Assembly: GCF_015024225.1 (NCBI RefSeq)
Contig: NZ_JACJGM010000029.1
Coordinates: 25,797 to 89,796, forward strand
Origin: Nocardioides lijunqiniae
Lineage (GTDB): Bacteria; Actinomycetota; Actinomycetes; Propionibacteriales; Nocardioidaceae
Direction: 5' to 3'
DNA length: 64,000 nt
Below the pieces are notes generated by a model. The model saw only the letters and a program-made list of their open reading frames with translations. It searched no databases and was not told where the DNA came from. Numbering within the stretch: position 1 is the first letter of the stretch; each line of letters begins with the position of its first letter. Made by a program: the position numbers and the translations under genes. Positions 7,990-17,080 of this stretch are shown here, piece by piece.

Positions 7990-9291
7990 TCAGCCCGTGA
8001 GCTCCAACCCGAGCGGTCCGGATGAGCTCGAGACGCCATCGGCGCCGGGTGGCGCGGGCGCGCGGGAACGATGTCGGTGGCCAGTGGGGGTGGTGGTCTC
8101 GACGGTGTGCGTGCCGTGCGGGTCGGTGAAGGCGATCGCGGACCAGCCGAGGGCCTCCTTGGCGAGGTTGTGGCGCTCGCAGAGGCCCTGGGTGTTGGCT
8201 TCGCTGGTCGGGCCGCCGTCGGCCCAGGCCGTCACGTGGTCGGTCTGGCGGATCGGGGCGCCGCACCAGGGGATGCGGCAGAGGCCCTGGTCGCGAGTGG
8301 CGACGAAGTCGGCGAGGCCGGCGGGGGCGCAGCGGGCGCGGGAGTCCATGGCGACCAGCTGGCCGGTCGTCGGGGCGATGTACAGCCGGCGGATCCAGGC
8401 ACGCGTGGCGCGCATGGCGCCGATGACGAAGGCGCGGGCCCAGGGGGCGGGGACCGGACCGTAGCCCTCGACGTGGACGGCGTCGTCGGCATCGCCGAGG
8501 AGCGTCCGGTCGGTCATCACCAGCTTGATCTCGACGCGCGGTGCCTCCTGCGCCGGGCGGCCGGTGACCTTCTCGACGAGGGTGTCGGCCATGGCCTGCC
8601 CCTTCGACCGCTCGTCGCCCTGGGCGCGGGCGGTGGCCGCGGCGGCCAGGAGCACGGCGTAGATGCTGACGGCCTGCTTCACCGGGAGCAGGGCGGTCAC
8701 CCAGCACATCGTGTCGGGCGCGGGGCGGATCGAGACGTGGCGCTCCGACTCGGCCCGGCGGGCGCGCTCGGCGACGGAGGCGGGATCGAGCTCGCAGGCG
8801 AGCTTCTTGGCTGCTCGCGCGAGGCCGAGGTCGCTCATCGTCGCGGCCTCTCCCCCGGCGCACAGGCGCTCGTCGACGGTACGGCGGTCGGCGAGCGAGA
8901 GGCAGGCGGTCTCGCGGGCGAGGATCGTGGCGCGCCACTCGTTGAGCCGGCCGTCCCGCATGAGGGCGAGCGCGTGGGGCATCTCGCCGTCGAGAACCTG
9001 GGCGAGCCCGAGCAGCCGAGCACCCTTGGCCGCCGACTCGCGACGAGCCAGGCCGACCTGCTCGGCGATGCCCTCGCCCACGCGCTCCGCCCGCAGCCCG
9101 GCCTCGACCTGCGCCGCGCGCTGGGACTGCTCGAGCCGCACGGCCGCCGTGGCCTGAGCAGCCGCGGCGACGCACTTGAGCTCCTCCGCCCCACGGATGA
9201 GGTCGACCAGCTGCGCGTCCGAGAGGTCGCTCAGGTCCTCCACGAGGGCAGCCTTCGCCTCGTGGATGGCGGCCATGGACGTGTCGAACAT
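7990..9291 (-). CDS. DUF222 / 13E12-type protein with HNH endonuclease domain
   Basis: 433 residues. An N-terminal DUF222 helical region (about 15-300) is followed by an HNH nuclease module near 335-385: CRIPWCG, QTDHVTAWADGG, and NTQGLCERHN provide the Cys pair, catalytic His and HN ligands. This two-domain family (13E12 repeat proteins) is multi-copy in mycobacteria and Nocardioides-type actinobacteria and is often mobile; its biological role is unsettled. The gene stands alone, convergent with the membrane nuclease candidate at 7851. Confidence 0.92.
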   Translation of the reverse strand: MFDTSMAAIHEAKAALVEDLSDLSDAQLVDLIRGAEELKCVAAAAQATAAVRLEQSQRAAQVEAGLRAERVGEGIAEQVGLARRESAAKGARLLGLAQVLDGEMPHALALMRDGRLNEWRATILARETACLSLADRRTVDERLCAGGEAATMSDLGLARAAKKLACELDPASVAERARRAESERHVSIRPAPDTMCWVTALLPVKQAVSIYAVLLAAAATARAQGDERSKGQAMADTLVEKVTGRPAQEAPRVEIKLVMTDRTLLGDADDAVHVEGYGPVPAPWARAFVIGAMRATRAWIRRLYIAPTTGQLVAMDSRARCAPAGLADFVATRDQGLCRIPWCGAPIRQTDHVTAWADGGPTSEANTQGLCERHNLAKEALGWSAIAFTDPHGTHTVETTTPTGHRHRSRAPAPPGADGVSSSSGPLGLELTG

Positions 9292-9419
9292 GACCCCGAC
9301 GCTAGACCGGACGGCCGACAGTCAGAGGCCGATGCGACAGGACCTGTGGAGCGGGTCTGCGCGGACGTGCTCTGTGGACAGCAAGTGGCTCACGGCGCCC
9401 TGATGCGCTGGTCTCCGAC

Positions 9420-10298
9420 CTACCCGAGCCGACGCCAGGTCCAGCCCGACGGACGAACTCGCACCGCCTTCGTCACCGGCCCTGCCTCGTCCGCGGCCGG
9501 GCGGAGGGCTCGCTGGAAGCGGGCGACCCCGCTCGCGCGGTTGACGGACCACAGTCCGAGGTAGGAGCGCTGCCTGGCGTAGTTAGGCGACATGCAGTAG
9601 CCCGCGCGAAGACCGGTGACCTTGCCGTAGCCCGACGACCGGAGCACGGTGTCAGTGGACCCGTGGCCGTGATCGGCGACGACGTGGAGCGCGCCTGCCT
9701 TGTCGGTGTAGTAGATGCGCCGTCCGAAGTCCGCCTCGAAGCCCGTCATCGCAGTGGCGGTCCTGAGGGACACCGGCAACGTCATGGGCCGGCCGAACCG
9801 CGAGCCGTTCCAGGTCTTGCGATGCAGTGACCCGTCCGCGGCGACCCAGAACAGATGACGGTCGGTGACGCTCACGAGCCGGCTCGGGTAGCCCCGGCCG
9901 ACGACCTTGAGGACCCGCACGTCCAAGGCGCTGCCGCTGTGCCACTCGGTCTCGACGAGTCGCACCTTCCCGTCCGTGGCCGCGACGAGCTGGCGCGTCG
10001 TCTCCGTCCCCGGCGAACCGTTGGAGCTGACGAGTGCCCACGAGATCGGTCGCCACGTGACCGTGCCGGGTGACGTCTTGGAGACCTCGACCCGCGCGTT
10101 CACCACCCGGCGGAACTTGATCCGACCGCTGGTCGTGTGACCGAACGCGTCCATCAGACATCGGTACGCCGGGCGCTGCGACGTACCCGGGTCTGACGAG
10201 GAGGCAGACGCGGACGGCGTAGGGACGGCCGTCGTACTGATCAGGGCCGACCCGACGGTGGCAAGGACGAGACCGAGGACCCGAGAGCGCTTCATCAC
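9420..10298 (-). CDS. Secreted protein of unknown function
   Basis: 292 residues. The N-terminus (MMKRSRVLGLVLATVGSALI) is a typical Sec signal peptide with a likely cut near ASAS. The mature part has repeated strands with aromatic and basic residues (LVAATDGKVRLVETEW, LFWVAADGSLHRKTW, IYYTDKAGALHVV), spaced like blades of a small beta-propeller. No enzyme motif is seen. It is a single gene facing away from the DUF222 gene. Confidence 0.7.
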   Translation of the reverse strand: MMKRSRVLGLVLATVGSALISTTAVPTPSASASSSDPGTSQRPAYRCLMDAFGHTTSGRIKFRRVVNARVEVSKTSPGTVTWRPISWALVSSNGSPGTETTRQLVAATDGKVRLVETEWHSGSALDVRVLKVVGRGYPSRLVSVTDRHLFWVAADGSLHRKTWNGSRFGRPMTLPVSLRTATAMTGFEADFGRRIYYTDKAGALHVVADHGHGSTDTVLRSSGYGKVTGLRAGYCMSPNYARQRSYLGLWSVNRASGVARFQRALRPAADEAGPVTKAVRVRPSGWTWRRLG

Positions 10299-10345
10299 CG
10301 GGTCAACCTAGAGGGCCGGGCGCGTTCCCGCAGGAGATCGGGCGA

Positions 10346-10492
10346 CTAGGTGCGCTGCTGCAGGAACGTGATGATCGCGAACACCACCGCGATCGTCACC
10401 ACCAATGCCAGGAGGGCCAGCAGCGACGGCAGCTTGCGCCGCGGCTCGGCGTTCAGCGGCTGCTCGGTCGTGGGGTGCTCGCGCTCGTCCAT
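10346..10492 (-). CDS. Small single-pass membrane protein
   Basis: 48 residues: a charged N-terminal half (MDEREHPTTEQPLNAEPRRK) followed by one hydrophobic helix (about 24-43) and a short QQRT end. Start ATG 10492 is chosen over an upstream frame that overlaps the neighbouring gene. It lies 31 nt downstream of the DUF6461-like gene on the same strand and may be cotranscribed. Function unknown. Confidence 0.5.
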   Translation of the reverse strand: MDEREHPTTEQPLNAEPRRKLPSLLALLALVVTIAVVFAIITFLQQRT

Positions 10493-10523
10493 GTCCTGCC
10501 GGTGCCCGACGGGGCTGGGTTCA

Positions 10524-11285
10524 TTACCCGATCCGCACGAGGTACTTCGTGAGCGCGTCGTAGCCGCTCGGGTCGACGCGCACACCCGTCACCAGCTCTG
10601 CCATCGCCAGCGCGGCGACGAACCAGTCCCCGGTCTCCGCCGAGAAGCTGCCCGGGCCCGCCCAGACGAGGGCCGCGAGGTCCCGCACCTCGGCCGGGAT
10701 CCTCTCCAGGTCCTCGACGAAGGCGTAGTCGACCTCGTCGAAGACGATCTTGCCGTCGCGGGCGTAGCCGAACCGGCTCATCGCCTCGACGTCGCCCGTC
10801 GCCACCGCGCTGACTCCCCCGCCGGCCGAGAGGGCCGCGAGCCGGCGGCCGCGCGGGTCGGCGAACCCGGTGCGCTCGAACGCCACGACGCCCGTGCCGA
10901 CCGGCGTGAAGGAGTACGCCGACCAGGCGCCACTGTCCAACCGCCGCTCGTCCTTCGGCGTCACCACCCGCGGCTCGGGTCCGAGGAGCCGGTCCACCGC
11001 CTCGTCGACGGTCATGTCCGCGACGAAGACCCAGGTCCCCTCCTGGCTGGAGTTCTCGTCCAGCAAGGACGCGTAGTGGGTGTAGAGCTCCTTCTGCTTC
11101 GCTGGCAGACCCGACAGGTCGGGCTGGAAGACCGGCTCCTTCGCAAGCTCCGTCTGCGTCTCGCCGTCCGAGGCGGCGCTGGAGTCGCTGACGACCGGCT
11201 CCGGCTCGGCAGCGCACGACGACGATCCGAACGCCGTTCCCACGACGAACACCGGCACGGTCAGTAGCGATCGGTTGAGAGGCAC
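10524..11285 (-). CDS. Exported protein, DUF6461-like
   Basis: About 253 residues from GTG 11285, chosen because it opens a signal-peptide-like N-terminus (PLNRSLLTVPVFVVG) ending in a Ser-rich segment before Cys, possibly a lipoprotein anchor although the lipobox is weak. The C-terminal end (TGDWFVAALAMAELVTGVRV) resembles DUF6461 proteins of actinobacteria, in which a WF...A-AE-LTG helix is typical. No catalytic motif is visible. A longer ATG frame to 11375 would bury the signal peptide. Confidence 0.55.
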   Translation of the reverse strand: MPLNRSLLTVPVFVVGTAFGSSSCAAEPEPVVSDSSAASDGETQTELAKEPVFQPDLSGLPAKQKELYTHYASLLDENSSQEGTWVFVADMTVDEAVDRLLGPEPRVVTPKDERRLDSGAWSAYSFTPVGTGVVAFERTGFADPRGRRLAALSAGGGVSAVATGDVEAMSRFGYARDGKIVFDEVDYAFVEDLERIPAEVRDLAALVWAGPGSFSAETGDWFVAALAMAELVTGVRVDPSGYDALTKYLVRIG

Positions 11286-11407
11286 GAGGCCAGTGTGGTG
11301 ACTCCGCACGCGCGATGCGGCCAAACCCGGTTGCTCGCGCCGAGCGTTGGCATCCGCCAGCCGGAGGAGAAGCAACGGCGCAGTGACCGGTAGGCCGTGG
11401 CGCTTGG

Positions 11408-12301
11408 TCAGCGGCGCGTGACGCGGAACGTGGGGCCTACGTCACCCCGGGTGCTTGCGTTGCCGGCGACGGCGAACCGGAACGGGATGCGCGCACCGGG
11501 CTTTCCGCAGAATCGCTGCTTGTTCCAGCCCGCCTCAGGGTCGGCTGTGAATGCGGCCCGGCCGCGAGCATTCGTCCGCTTCGTGAACATCTTCTGCCAG
11601 CCGCCGCACAGCTTCGCCTGCATGACCACCTGCGTGCCACCCCACGCCCTGTTTGCACGCGTGACGCGCACGTTCCACTTCCAGCCGTGCGCTCGGTACT
11701 TCTTCTTGCTGTGCGACACCTTGGACGAGGCGACAGGAGCGACAGGCGGAGGGCTGACAGTAAAGGGCTGCGCCTCAGCGTCGTATCCCACCTGGTAACC
11801 ATCGAGGTCGTAGTAGGTAACGCTCACGCTGAGAGTGAACGTGCCGAAACCGTCCACGTTGGGGCACCAGTAGAGAGCATCGAACTCGTAGGACCCATCG
11901 CTGTAGATGCTGCCGTACTCGTAGTTCTCGCCCCACGACGTCGGGACCTGCCACTCCACGGTGGCGCTCGCCCATTCGCCCGTTCCGGACTCGTAATCGG
12001 CGCCCGTACTCACATCCAGTTGCGCAAGCAGACTCTCACATTCCCCGCTGGGTGAACGCGTATAACTCTGGGGGTAGACGGTCAGGCTGTCGGGGTACGA
12101 CCGGGCATCGACCTGGGGCCTGTGCCCGCCCTGCAGACGGTCACGTGCTTGGCCAAGCTGGGCAAGATTCCGTGGGATAGGGGTGATCGTGCCGTGATGG
12201 TCGGGCTTGGTCTCCTCAGCCTGGGCCGGCGTTACGCCCAGTGTCGGGATGAGCAGGGCGGCGCTGAGGAGCAGCGCAGCAAGAGGCTTGATGGTAGTCA
12301 T
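11408..12301 (-). CDS. Secreted protein of unknown function
   Basis: 297 residues with a clear signal peptide (hydrophobic run LAALLLSAALLIPTLG, cut near AQA-EE). Start ATG 12301 has AAAGGTG upstream. The mature part has a beta-rich, Tyr/Ser/Gly-rich middle (about 95-180) and a basic C-terminal domain (about 195-297) with KKKYRAHGWKWNVRV. Four cysteines could pair outside the cell. No known family recognised. Confidence 0.65.
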   Translation of the reverse strand: MTTIKPLAALLLSAALLIPTLGVTPAQAEETKPDHHGTITPIPRNLAQLGQARDRLQGGHRPQVDARSYPDSLTVYPQSYTRSPSGECESLLAQLDVSTGADYESGTGEWASATVEWQVPTSWGENYEYGSIYSDGSYEFDALYWCPNVDGFGTFTLSVSVTYYDLDGYQVGYDAEAQPFTVSPPPVAPVASSKVSHSKKKYRAHGWKWNVRVTRANRAWGGTQVVMQAKLCGGWQKMFTKRTNARGRAAFTADPEAGWNKQRFCGKPGARIPFRFAVAGNASTRGDVGPTFRVTRR

Positions 12302-12769
12302 GGTGGCACCTTTTTCTTCGCGTCAGCCTCGCCGACAACGCATGGATCTCGAATTCGGAGGTTCCTCGAACGAGCAATTGGCCGCCTGACCCGAGCCGCT
12401 GACCTCACCGCGAACGCCTGCACGAGGCCGGGGTCGAATCGACGAGGTGGCGACACCCAGCCACCTCGACACCCCCGCCCCCGTTGTTGGGCACACTGAC
12501 ACACCAGAAGTCTGCGCGTTCATCTTTTGGCTAAAGCCAAGAATTCCTTCTGGCTTGTCTTCGCGGAGGATGCTCTGGAGCTGCCAGACCCAGACCGTCA
12601 TCGGGAGCAACGGTGATCTGGCCGCCTCTGACACACCAACTCAGGCAGCCGCATCGTGACGGTCACGGGCGGGGACTATGCAGCCCCCATGGTCGTGGTC
12701 CCCGGGTGCCTGCCAACCCTTGTCCGCTTCTGATTGCCGTCGGGCACGCGTTGGCAGGACGATGACCAC
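12302..12769. other. 468-bp gap with hairpins and a short direct repeat
   Basis: No coding region supported. It holds an inverted repeat CGAGGTGGC/GCCACCTCG (12443-12468, 8-nt loop), a small hairpin TTGGCT-AA-AGCCAA near 12524-12537, and an 11-bp direct repeat CTGACACACCA near 12499 and 12630. The divergent promoters for the secreted protein (left) and the GNAT (right) must lie here. Confidence 0.4.
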
Positions 12770-13321
12770 ATGTCCCTGCCCGCCCCGACCGTGCACAGCG
12801 CCCGCCTGCGTCTTCGGCCGTTCGTCGACGCCGATACGGAGTCGCTGTACGCGATGCACAGCGACGCCCACGTCCTGCGCTACTGGGACGCCCCTCCGTG
12901 GCAGGACCCCACGCGCGCTCAGGCGTTCCTCTCCCGCAGCCGTGAGATGGCGGAGGAGGGCAGCGGCGTCCGGCTCGTCCTGGAGCTCGCCTCGGACGGC
13001 TCGTTCCTGGGGTGGATCGGCCTCACCCACTGGGACCCCGCCCATCACAAGGCCTCGCTGGGCTACGTCCTCGCCGAGACGGCCTGGGGCCACGGCTACG
13101 CCACCGAGGCCGGGCGGGCCGTGCTGCAGTGGGCCTTCGACACCCTCGACCTCAACCGCGTGCAGGCCGAGACCGACACCCGCAACCTGGCCTCCGCCCG
13201 CGTCCTCGAGAAGCTCGGGTTCCGGCACGAAGGCACGCTGCGCGAAGACTGTGTCGTCGCCGGCGACCTCTCCGACTCGTTCGTGTTCGGGCTGCTGCGG
13301 CGCGAGTGGCAAGCGGCGTAG
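12770..13321 (+). CDS. GNAT family N-acetyltransferase (RimJ/RimL-like)
   Basis: 183 residues from ATG 12770; a TTG-initiated extension to 12734 is possible but less likely. The acetyl-CoA site is visible in LGYVLAETAWGHGYATEA, the R/Q-x-x-G-x-G/A-like loop of GNATs, and RNLASARVLEKLGFRHEGTLRE is the C-terminal signature of the RimJ/RimL subgroup that acetylates protein N-termini or small amines. The exact substrate is not predictable. It appears to be a single-gene unit. Confidence 0.88.
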   Translation: MSLPAPTVHSARLRLRPFVDADTESLYAMHSDAHVLRYWDAPPWQDPTRAQAFLSRSREMAEEGSGVRLVLELASDGSFLGWIGLTHWDPAHHKASLGYVLAETAWGHGYATEAGRAVLQWAFDTLDLNRVQAETDTRNLASARVLEKLGFRHEGTLREDCVVAGDLSDSFVFGLLRREWQAA

Positions 13322-13646
13322 CCGGAGCACCCCGGGCTGGTCCTCGGGTCGCCACCGCCGGAGGTGCGTCACTCCGTCGCCCGTCGGCGCGGCCCAAGAA
13401 GCAACCGAACCTGCCGAGAACGGGTCGACCGGGAGCTGGAGGCACGGTCGGGCTCCTGGGCCACACTGGTGCGGTGGACACCTCGAACCCGTCCCGTGAG
13501 CGAGCGGGACCGGCCGTGGCCCGTGCGGGCCATCAGCGCCGAGCAGCACGATGGCCCGTTCAGTCGAAGCGAGACCCAGCGTGTGCGACGCAGTCTAGGA
13601 GTCCAGGCTCCACGAGGGAGTCGCACAACGAGAAGGGTCTGCTGCC
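13322..13646. other. 325-bp gap without a gene
   Basis: No supported ORF or RNA gene. AGAAGGG at 13630-13636 is the likely ribosome site of the tautomerase at 13647, so the rest presumably carries its promoter and 5' leader. No palindrome stands out. Confidence 0.4.
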
Positions 13647-13871
13647 ATGCCGCTCATCGAGGTCAGTGTCATCAAGGACGTCTTCACCGCCGAGCAGAAG
13701 CGGCAGATCATCGCCAAGCTCACCGACGCCCTGGTCGAGATCGAGGGCGAGAACGTTCGGCCGGTCACGTGGTGCGTCGTGCGGGAGGTGCAGAGCGGCG
13801 ATTGGGGAATCGCGGGCAACGCGCTCACCACGGCCGACGTCCACGCGCTGGCTGCCGGCGCCGGGGTCTAG
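13647..13871 (+). CDS. 4-oxalocrotonate tautomerase family protein
   Basis: 74 residues beginning MPLIEVSVIKDVFTAEQK. After Met removal, Pro1 would be the catalytic base of the tautomerase superfamily, and the length fits the 60-80-residue subunits that form trimers or hexamers. The C-terminal part (GNALTTADVHALAAG) is family-like but less conserved, so the true substrate may be neither 4-oxalocrotonate nor a dienol. It is followed 39 nt later by a LuxR-type regulator on the same strand. Confidence 0.85.
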   Translation: MPLIEVSVIKDVFTAEQKRQIIAKLTDALVEIEGENVRPVTWCVVREVQSGDWGIAGNALTTADVHALAAGAGV

Positions 13872-13910
13872 CGCGCTGCGCGCGACCGGTCGGCAGGCCG
13901 TGCGGTCGTC

Positions 13911-15530
13911 ATGACCTCGCGGGAGCTCCTCACGGCTCGAGCGGCACTGAAGGGTGGGCGGTGGAGCGAGGCTGCTGCCGGCTTCGCCGCGGTCGTCGAC
14001 CGCACCGACGACCCGCGCGCCCATGATGGGCTCGCCCAGGTCGCGTGGTGGCGCGACGACGCCGAGACCGCCCTCGCCGCCCGCGAGGCGGCCTACCGTG
14101 GGTTCCGCAGGGCCGGTGACCGACGTGCTGCCGCGTTGATGGCCGCAACCCTCGGTTACGACTCCATCCTGTTCGGTCGGGGCACCGCCGTGGGCCGCGG
14201 CTGGTTGGCGCGGGCCGCGGCCCTCCTCGCCGGGGACGACGATCTGCCCGAGGTCGGGTGGTTGGCGGTCCGCAACGCCGAGGTCGCCCTCAACATCGAG
14301 GGTGCGGCTCGGGTGGGCCTGGTGCACGCCCGCGCTGCCGAGTCACTGGGGCGCGCGGCCGGTGACGATGATCTGGTCTGTGTCGGACAGGCCCTCGCGG
14401 GACTCGCTCTGGTCCGGCTGGGCGAGGTCACGCCGGGAATGGCATTGCTGGATGCGGCCGCCGGAGCCGCCACCGCAGGCGACATCGACGACCTCATGTG
14501 GATGGGCAAGATCTGTTGCTGGCTCATCAGCGCCTGCCAGGATGCGCACGACTTGACCCGTGCTGCCACCTGGTGCGCGCGGGTCGAGGAGATCTGTGCC
14601 CGCCATGATCTCGCGCCGCTGTTCTCCGTGTGCCGCATCCAGTACGCATCCGTCCAGATGGCTCAGGGCGAGTGTGTCGAAGCCGAGGCGACCCTGTCCG
14701 GGATGCTGCAGCTCCTCGAGCACTCGCAGCGCAGCGCTCGCCTCGAGGCGGTGGCCCACCTCGGTGAGCTTCGACGCCGTCAGGGTCGGCATGACGAGGC
14801 CGAGACTCTGCTCCGCCAGGCGGGTCTCCAGACCAATGCGACCATCAGCCGATGCCGCCTTCAGCTCAGTGACGGCGACGTGGACCTTGCGTGGTCGACG
14901 GTGTCCGAGCTGCTGCGGATCCTGCCTTCGGACCAGCAGCTGGAGAGGGCCGAGGTGCTGGCACTCGTCGTCGAGGTCGCCGCCGCGGCCGGGCGTGCCG
15001 AGGAGGCCCGCACGATGGCCGACGAGCTGCGCACCATCGCGGACGAGGTCGGCACCGACGCACTCCGGGCGGCAGAAGCAGGCTCACGAGCGCGACTCTC
15101 GCCTGTCGGCGTAGACGCGGTCGCCCTGTGGCAGGACGCTGTCCGGCACGCCGTAGTTGCTGGACTGCGATTCGACGAGGCCGAGTACCGGCTCGAGTAC
15201 GCCTCCTGCCTCCAAGCGCTGGGCGACCACAAGAGCGTCCTCGACCAGGCAGGACGAGCGCTCGACCTTCTGCAGCCTCTCGGGACGGGACCGAGCATCG
15301 ATCGGGCTCGCAGTCTCCTGGGACAGCGCGACGCCGGCGACCCGCTGTCCCCGCGGCAGGTCGACGTGCTGCGACTTCTGGCGCGGGGCCTGTCCAACGC
15401 CGACATCGCCGCCGAGCTGTTCCTCAGCGAGCACACCGTGCACCGGCATGTCGCCAACATCTACCGCACCCTCAACGTCTCTTCGCGCGCCGCGGCAGCG
15501 ACCTACGCGGCGAGCCATGACCTGATCTGA
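13911..15530 (+). CDS. TPR-containing LuxR family transcriptional regulator
   Basis: 539 residues. A C-terminal LuxR helix-turn-helix is clear at about 476-530 (LSPRQVDVLRLLARGLSNADIAAELF..., TVHRHVANIYRTLNV). The first ~460 residues are helical Ala/Leu-rich repeats resembling TPRs, with no Walker A loop, so it is not the ATP-dependent LAL/MalT type. It likely senses a protein or small-molecule partner. It follows the tautomerase closely and may regulate it; the ribosome site is weak. Confidence 0.87.
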   Translation: MTSRELLTARAALKGGRWSEAAAGFAAVVDRTDDPRAHDGLAQVAWWRDDAETALAAREAAYRGFRRAGDRRAAALMAATLGYDSILFGRGTAVGRGWLARAAALLAGDDDLPEVGWLAVRNAEVALNIEGAARVGLVHARAAESLGRAAGDDDLVCVGQALAGLALVRLGEVTPGMALLDAAAGAATAGDIDDLMWMGKICCWLISACQDAHDLTRAATWCARVEEICARHDLAPLFSVCRIQYASVQMAQGECVEAEATLSGMLQLLEHSQRSARLEAVAHLGELRRRQGRHDEAETLLRQAGLQTNATISRCRLQLSDGDVDLAWSTVSELLRILPSDQQLERAEVLALVVEVAAAAGRAEEARTMADELRTIADEVGTDALRAAEAGSRARLSPVGVDAVALWQDAVRHAVVAGLRFDEAEYRLEYASCLQALGDHKSVLDQAGRALDLLQPLGTGPSIDRARSLLGQRDAGDPLSPRQVDVLRLLARGLSNADIAAELFLSEHTVHRHVANIYRTLNVSSRAAAATYAASHDLI

Positions 15531-15572
15531 CCTGGCACCTCCGTGACGGGGCCACCACCTACGAGCCCCTAC

Positions 15573-16589
15573 TCAGCGCAGGACGGACCTGACGATCGTC
15601 GGGCGGCGCGCGCCCAGGAAGAAGATCCCGGGCAGACCTCGCGTCTCGAAGCCGCGGCTCGGGTTGCGGATGAGCCGTGAGCGGCGGATGAGCATCGTGC
15701 CGGTGCGGTCGTTGCTGACGAAGAAGACGGCGCCGCCGCCCTCGCGGGCGACGTTGCCGCGCATCGTGGTGCGGATGAGGGACAGGGTGAACCGGTTGCC
15801 GTCGAGGTAGACAGCACCGCCACTGCCTCCGCCGCGCGTGCCGGGACGGGCGGGGTTGGCGCCGCGGCCGATGGCGCGGTTGCCGAGGAAGGTGCTGTCG
15901 GTGATGCGCCAGGACACGCCGATGCTGCTGAGCGCGGCGCCGTTGCTGCAGCGGCCGTTCTTGAAGGTGCTGCCGACGACCTGCACGGGGCGGTCGCGGT
16001 ACTGGTCGAGCACACGGACCGCTCCCCCGCCGAGGTCGGGGCCGCGGCGGTCGCAGCGGTTGCCGAGGAACGTCGAGCGCACGATCTTCAGCTGGCCGCC
16101 GCGGACGAAGACCGCGCCGCCGCCACCGCCGTCGTACCGCTGGCCGGTCGCGTCACCGCGGATCAGCGTCAGGTTGCGCAGCGTGAGGCGCGGGGAGGCC
16201 TGGTCGTCGCAGTGGGAGGTGGTCCAGGTCTGCTTGGGGTCGCAGGTGTTCTGGTAGAGGATCCGGCGCTTGCCCATCCCGCTCAGGGTCACGCGGCCGC
16301 CCCCGTCGATCACGACGGCGGCGGAGGTGTTGACCACCTTCGCGGTGCGCCGCATCTTGATGGTCACCGGTCGAGGGCCGCAGTCGAAGCGGATCACCCC
16401 GCCGCGCGCCACGGCGCGCACCACCGCGGCGGACGTGCAGCTCGCCCTCGAGCCGTTGCCGACCGTCTGCCCGGCGGCGCGGGCGACCCGCTGCTGCGGC
16501 TCGTCGTGTGGCGCCGCGGTCGACGTCGGCGTCGGCGTGACGCCCATGGCTGCCAAGGCCGCAATGACGGCGACCGAGAGACGAAGCAT
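15573..16589 (-). CDS. Secreted right-handed beta-helix protein
   Basis: 338 residues. The start at ATG 16589 gives a signal peptide (MLRLSVAVIAALAAMG). The mature part has parallel beta-helix repeats rich in Gly and Asn (DGGGRVTLSG, GGGAVFVRGG, STFLGNRC, GGAVYLDGN, GGGAVFFVS), similar to polymorphic outer membrane/pectate-lyase-like folds. No lyase catalytic set was identified, so it may be structural or adhesive. It is convergent with the LuxR gene, 42 nt away. Confidence 0.8.
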   Translation of the reverse strand: MLRLSVAVIAALAAMGVTPTPTSTAAPHDEPQQRVARAAGQTVGNGSRASCTSAAVVRAVARGGVIRFDCGPRPVTIKMRRTAKVVNTSAAVVIDGGGRVTLSGMGKRRILYQNTCDPKQTWTTSHCDDQASPRLTLRNLTLIRGDATGQRYDGGGGGAVFVRGGQLKIVRSTFLGNRCDRRGPDLGGGAVRVLDQYRDRPVQVVGSTFKNGRCSNGAALSSIGVSWRITDSTFLGNRAIGRGANPARPGTRGGGSGGAVYLDGNRFTLSLIRTTMRGNVAREGGGAVFFVSNDRTGTMLIRRSRLIRNPSRGFETRGLPGIFFLGARRPTIVRSVLR

Positions 16590-16615
16590 CTCGCGATCGT
16601 ACGACGGCCGAAGAC

Positions 16616-16981
16616 CTAGAACGCCGTCGCGAGCCAGGCCGCGACCGCGGCGAGGACCACCAGGACGACGTTCATGATCGAGTCGCGTCGCTCGCCCCGA
16701 CCCCAGTGGACGCGCCACGCGAGCACCTGCAGCACGGCCAGGCCGACCGCGGCCGCGATGGCGAGCTCGACCGCGACGTCGAGCATCGGCGGCAGGACCA
16801 GGCCGAGGGCGCCGAGCAGCTCGACGACGCCGATGAGGCGCACGACCGGCATCGGGACGTCGGTGCCCGCCCAGGCCATCATCGGTTGCAGCTGCTCCTG
16901 GGTGCGCACGACCTTCACCGCCCCGCCGTAGGCGTAGAACACGGCGAGCAGGCCGGCGAGGATCCAGTACGCGGTCTCCAT
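16616..16981 (-). CDS. DoxX family membrane protein
   Basis: 121 residues with four predicted membrane helices and the DoxX-like start METAYWILAGLLAVFYAYGGAVK. The start at 16981 is supported by AAGGAG 6-7 nt upstream. DoxX-family proteins are small integral membrane proteins, often linked to oxidative or thiol stress. It is divergent from an HxlR regulator 99 bp away, the usual arrangement for an HxlR-controlled target. Confidence 0.82.
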   Translation of the reverse strand: METAYWILAGLLAVFYAYGGAVKVVRTQEQLQPMMAWAGTDVPMPVVRLIGVVELLGALGLVLPPMLDVAVELAIAAAVGLAVLQVLAWRVHWGRGERRDSIMNVVLVVLAAVAAWLATAF

Positions 16982-17022
16982 GGTGGCTCCTTGGTTATCG
17001 TCGGTGACGAGGGCCATCCTGG

Positions 17023-17060
17023 GTAAGTCCGGGAGGGCTTACAAAAGGCACACCGGTGTG
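17023..17060. promoter_or_regulatory. Two palindromes in the DoxX/HxlR divergent promoter
   Basis: Between the divergent genes lie GTAAG-N10-CTTAC (17023-17042) and a perfect 12-bp palindrome CACACCGGTGTG (17049-17060), which is 20 bp from the HxlR start at 17081. GTAAG...CTTAC is the style of site bound by HxlR dimers, so the first is the likely operator for both genes. Binding is inferred. Confidence 0.55.
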
Positions 17061-17080
17061 CGTGAGGGACAGGGACGTCC

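Noticed and set aside
7823..9175. 450-codon minus-strand frame over the DUF222 gene
   Set aside because: Arg/Pro/Gly-rich; the DUF222-HNH motifs are all in the other minus frame (7990-9291).
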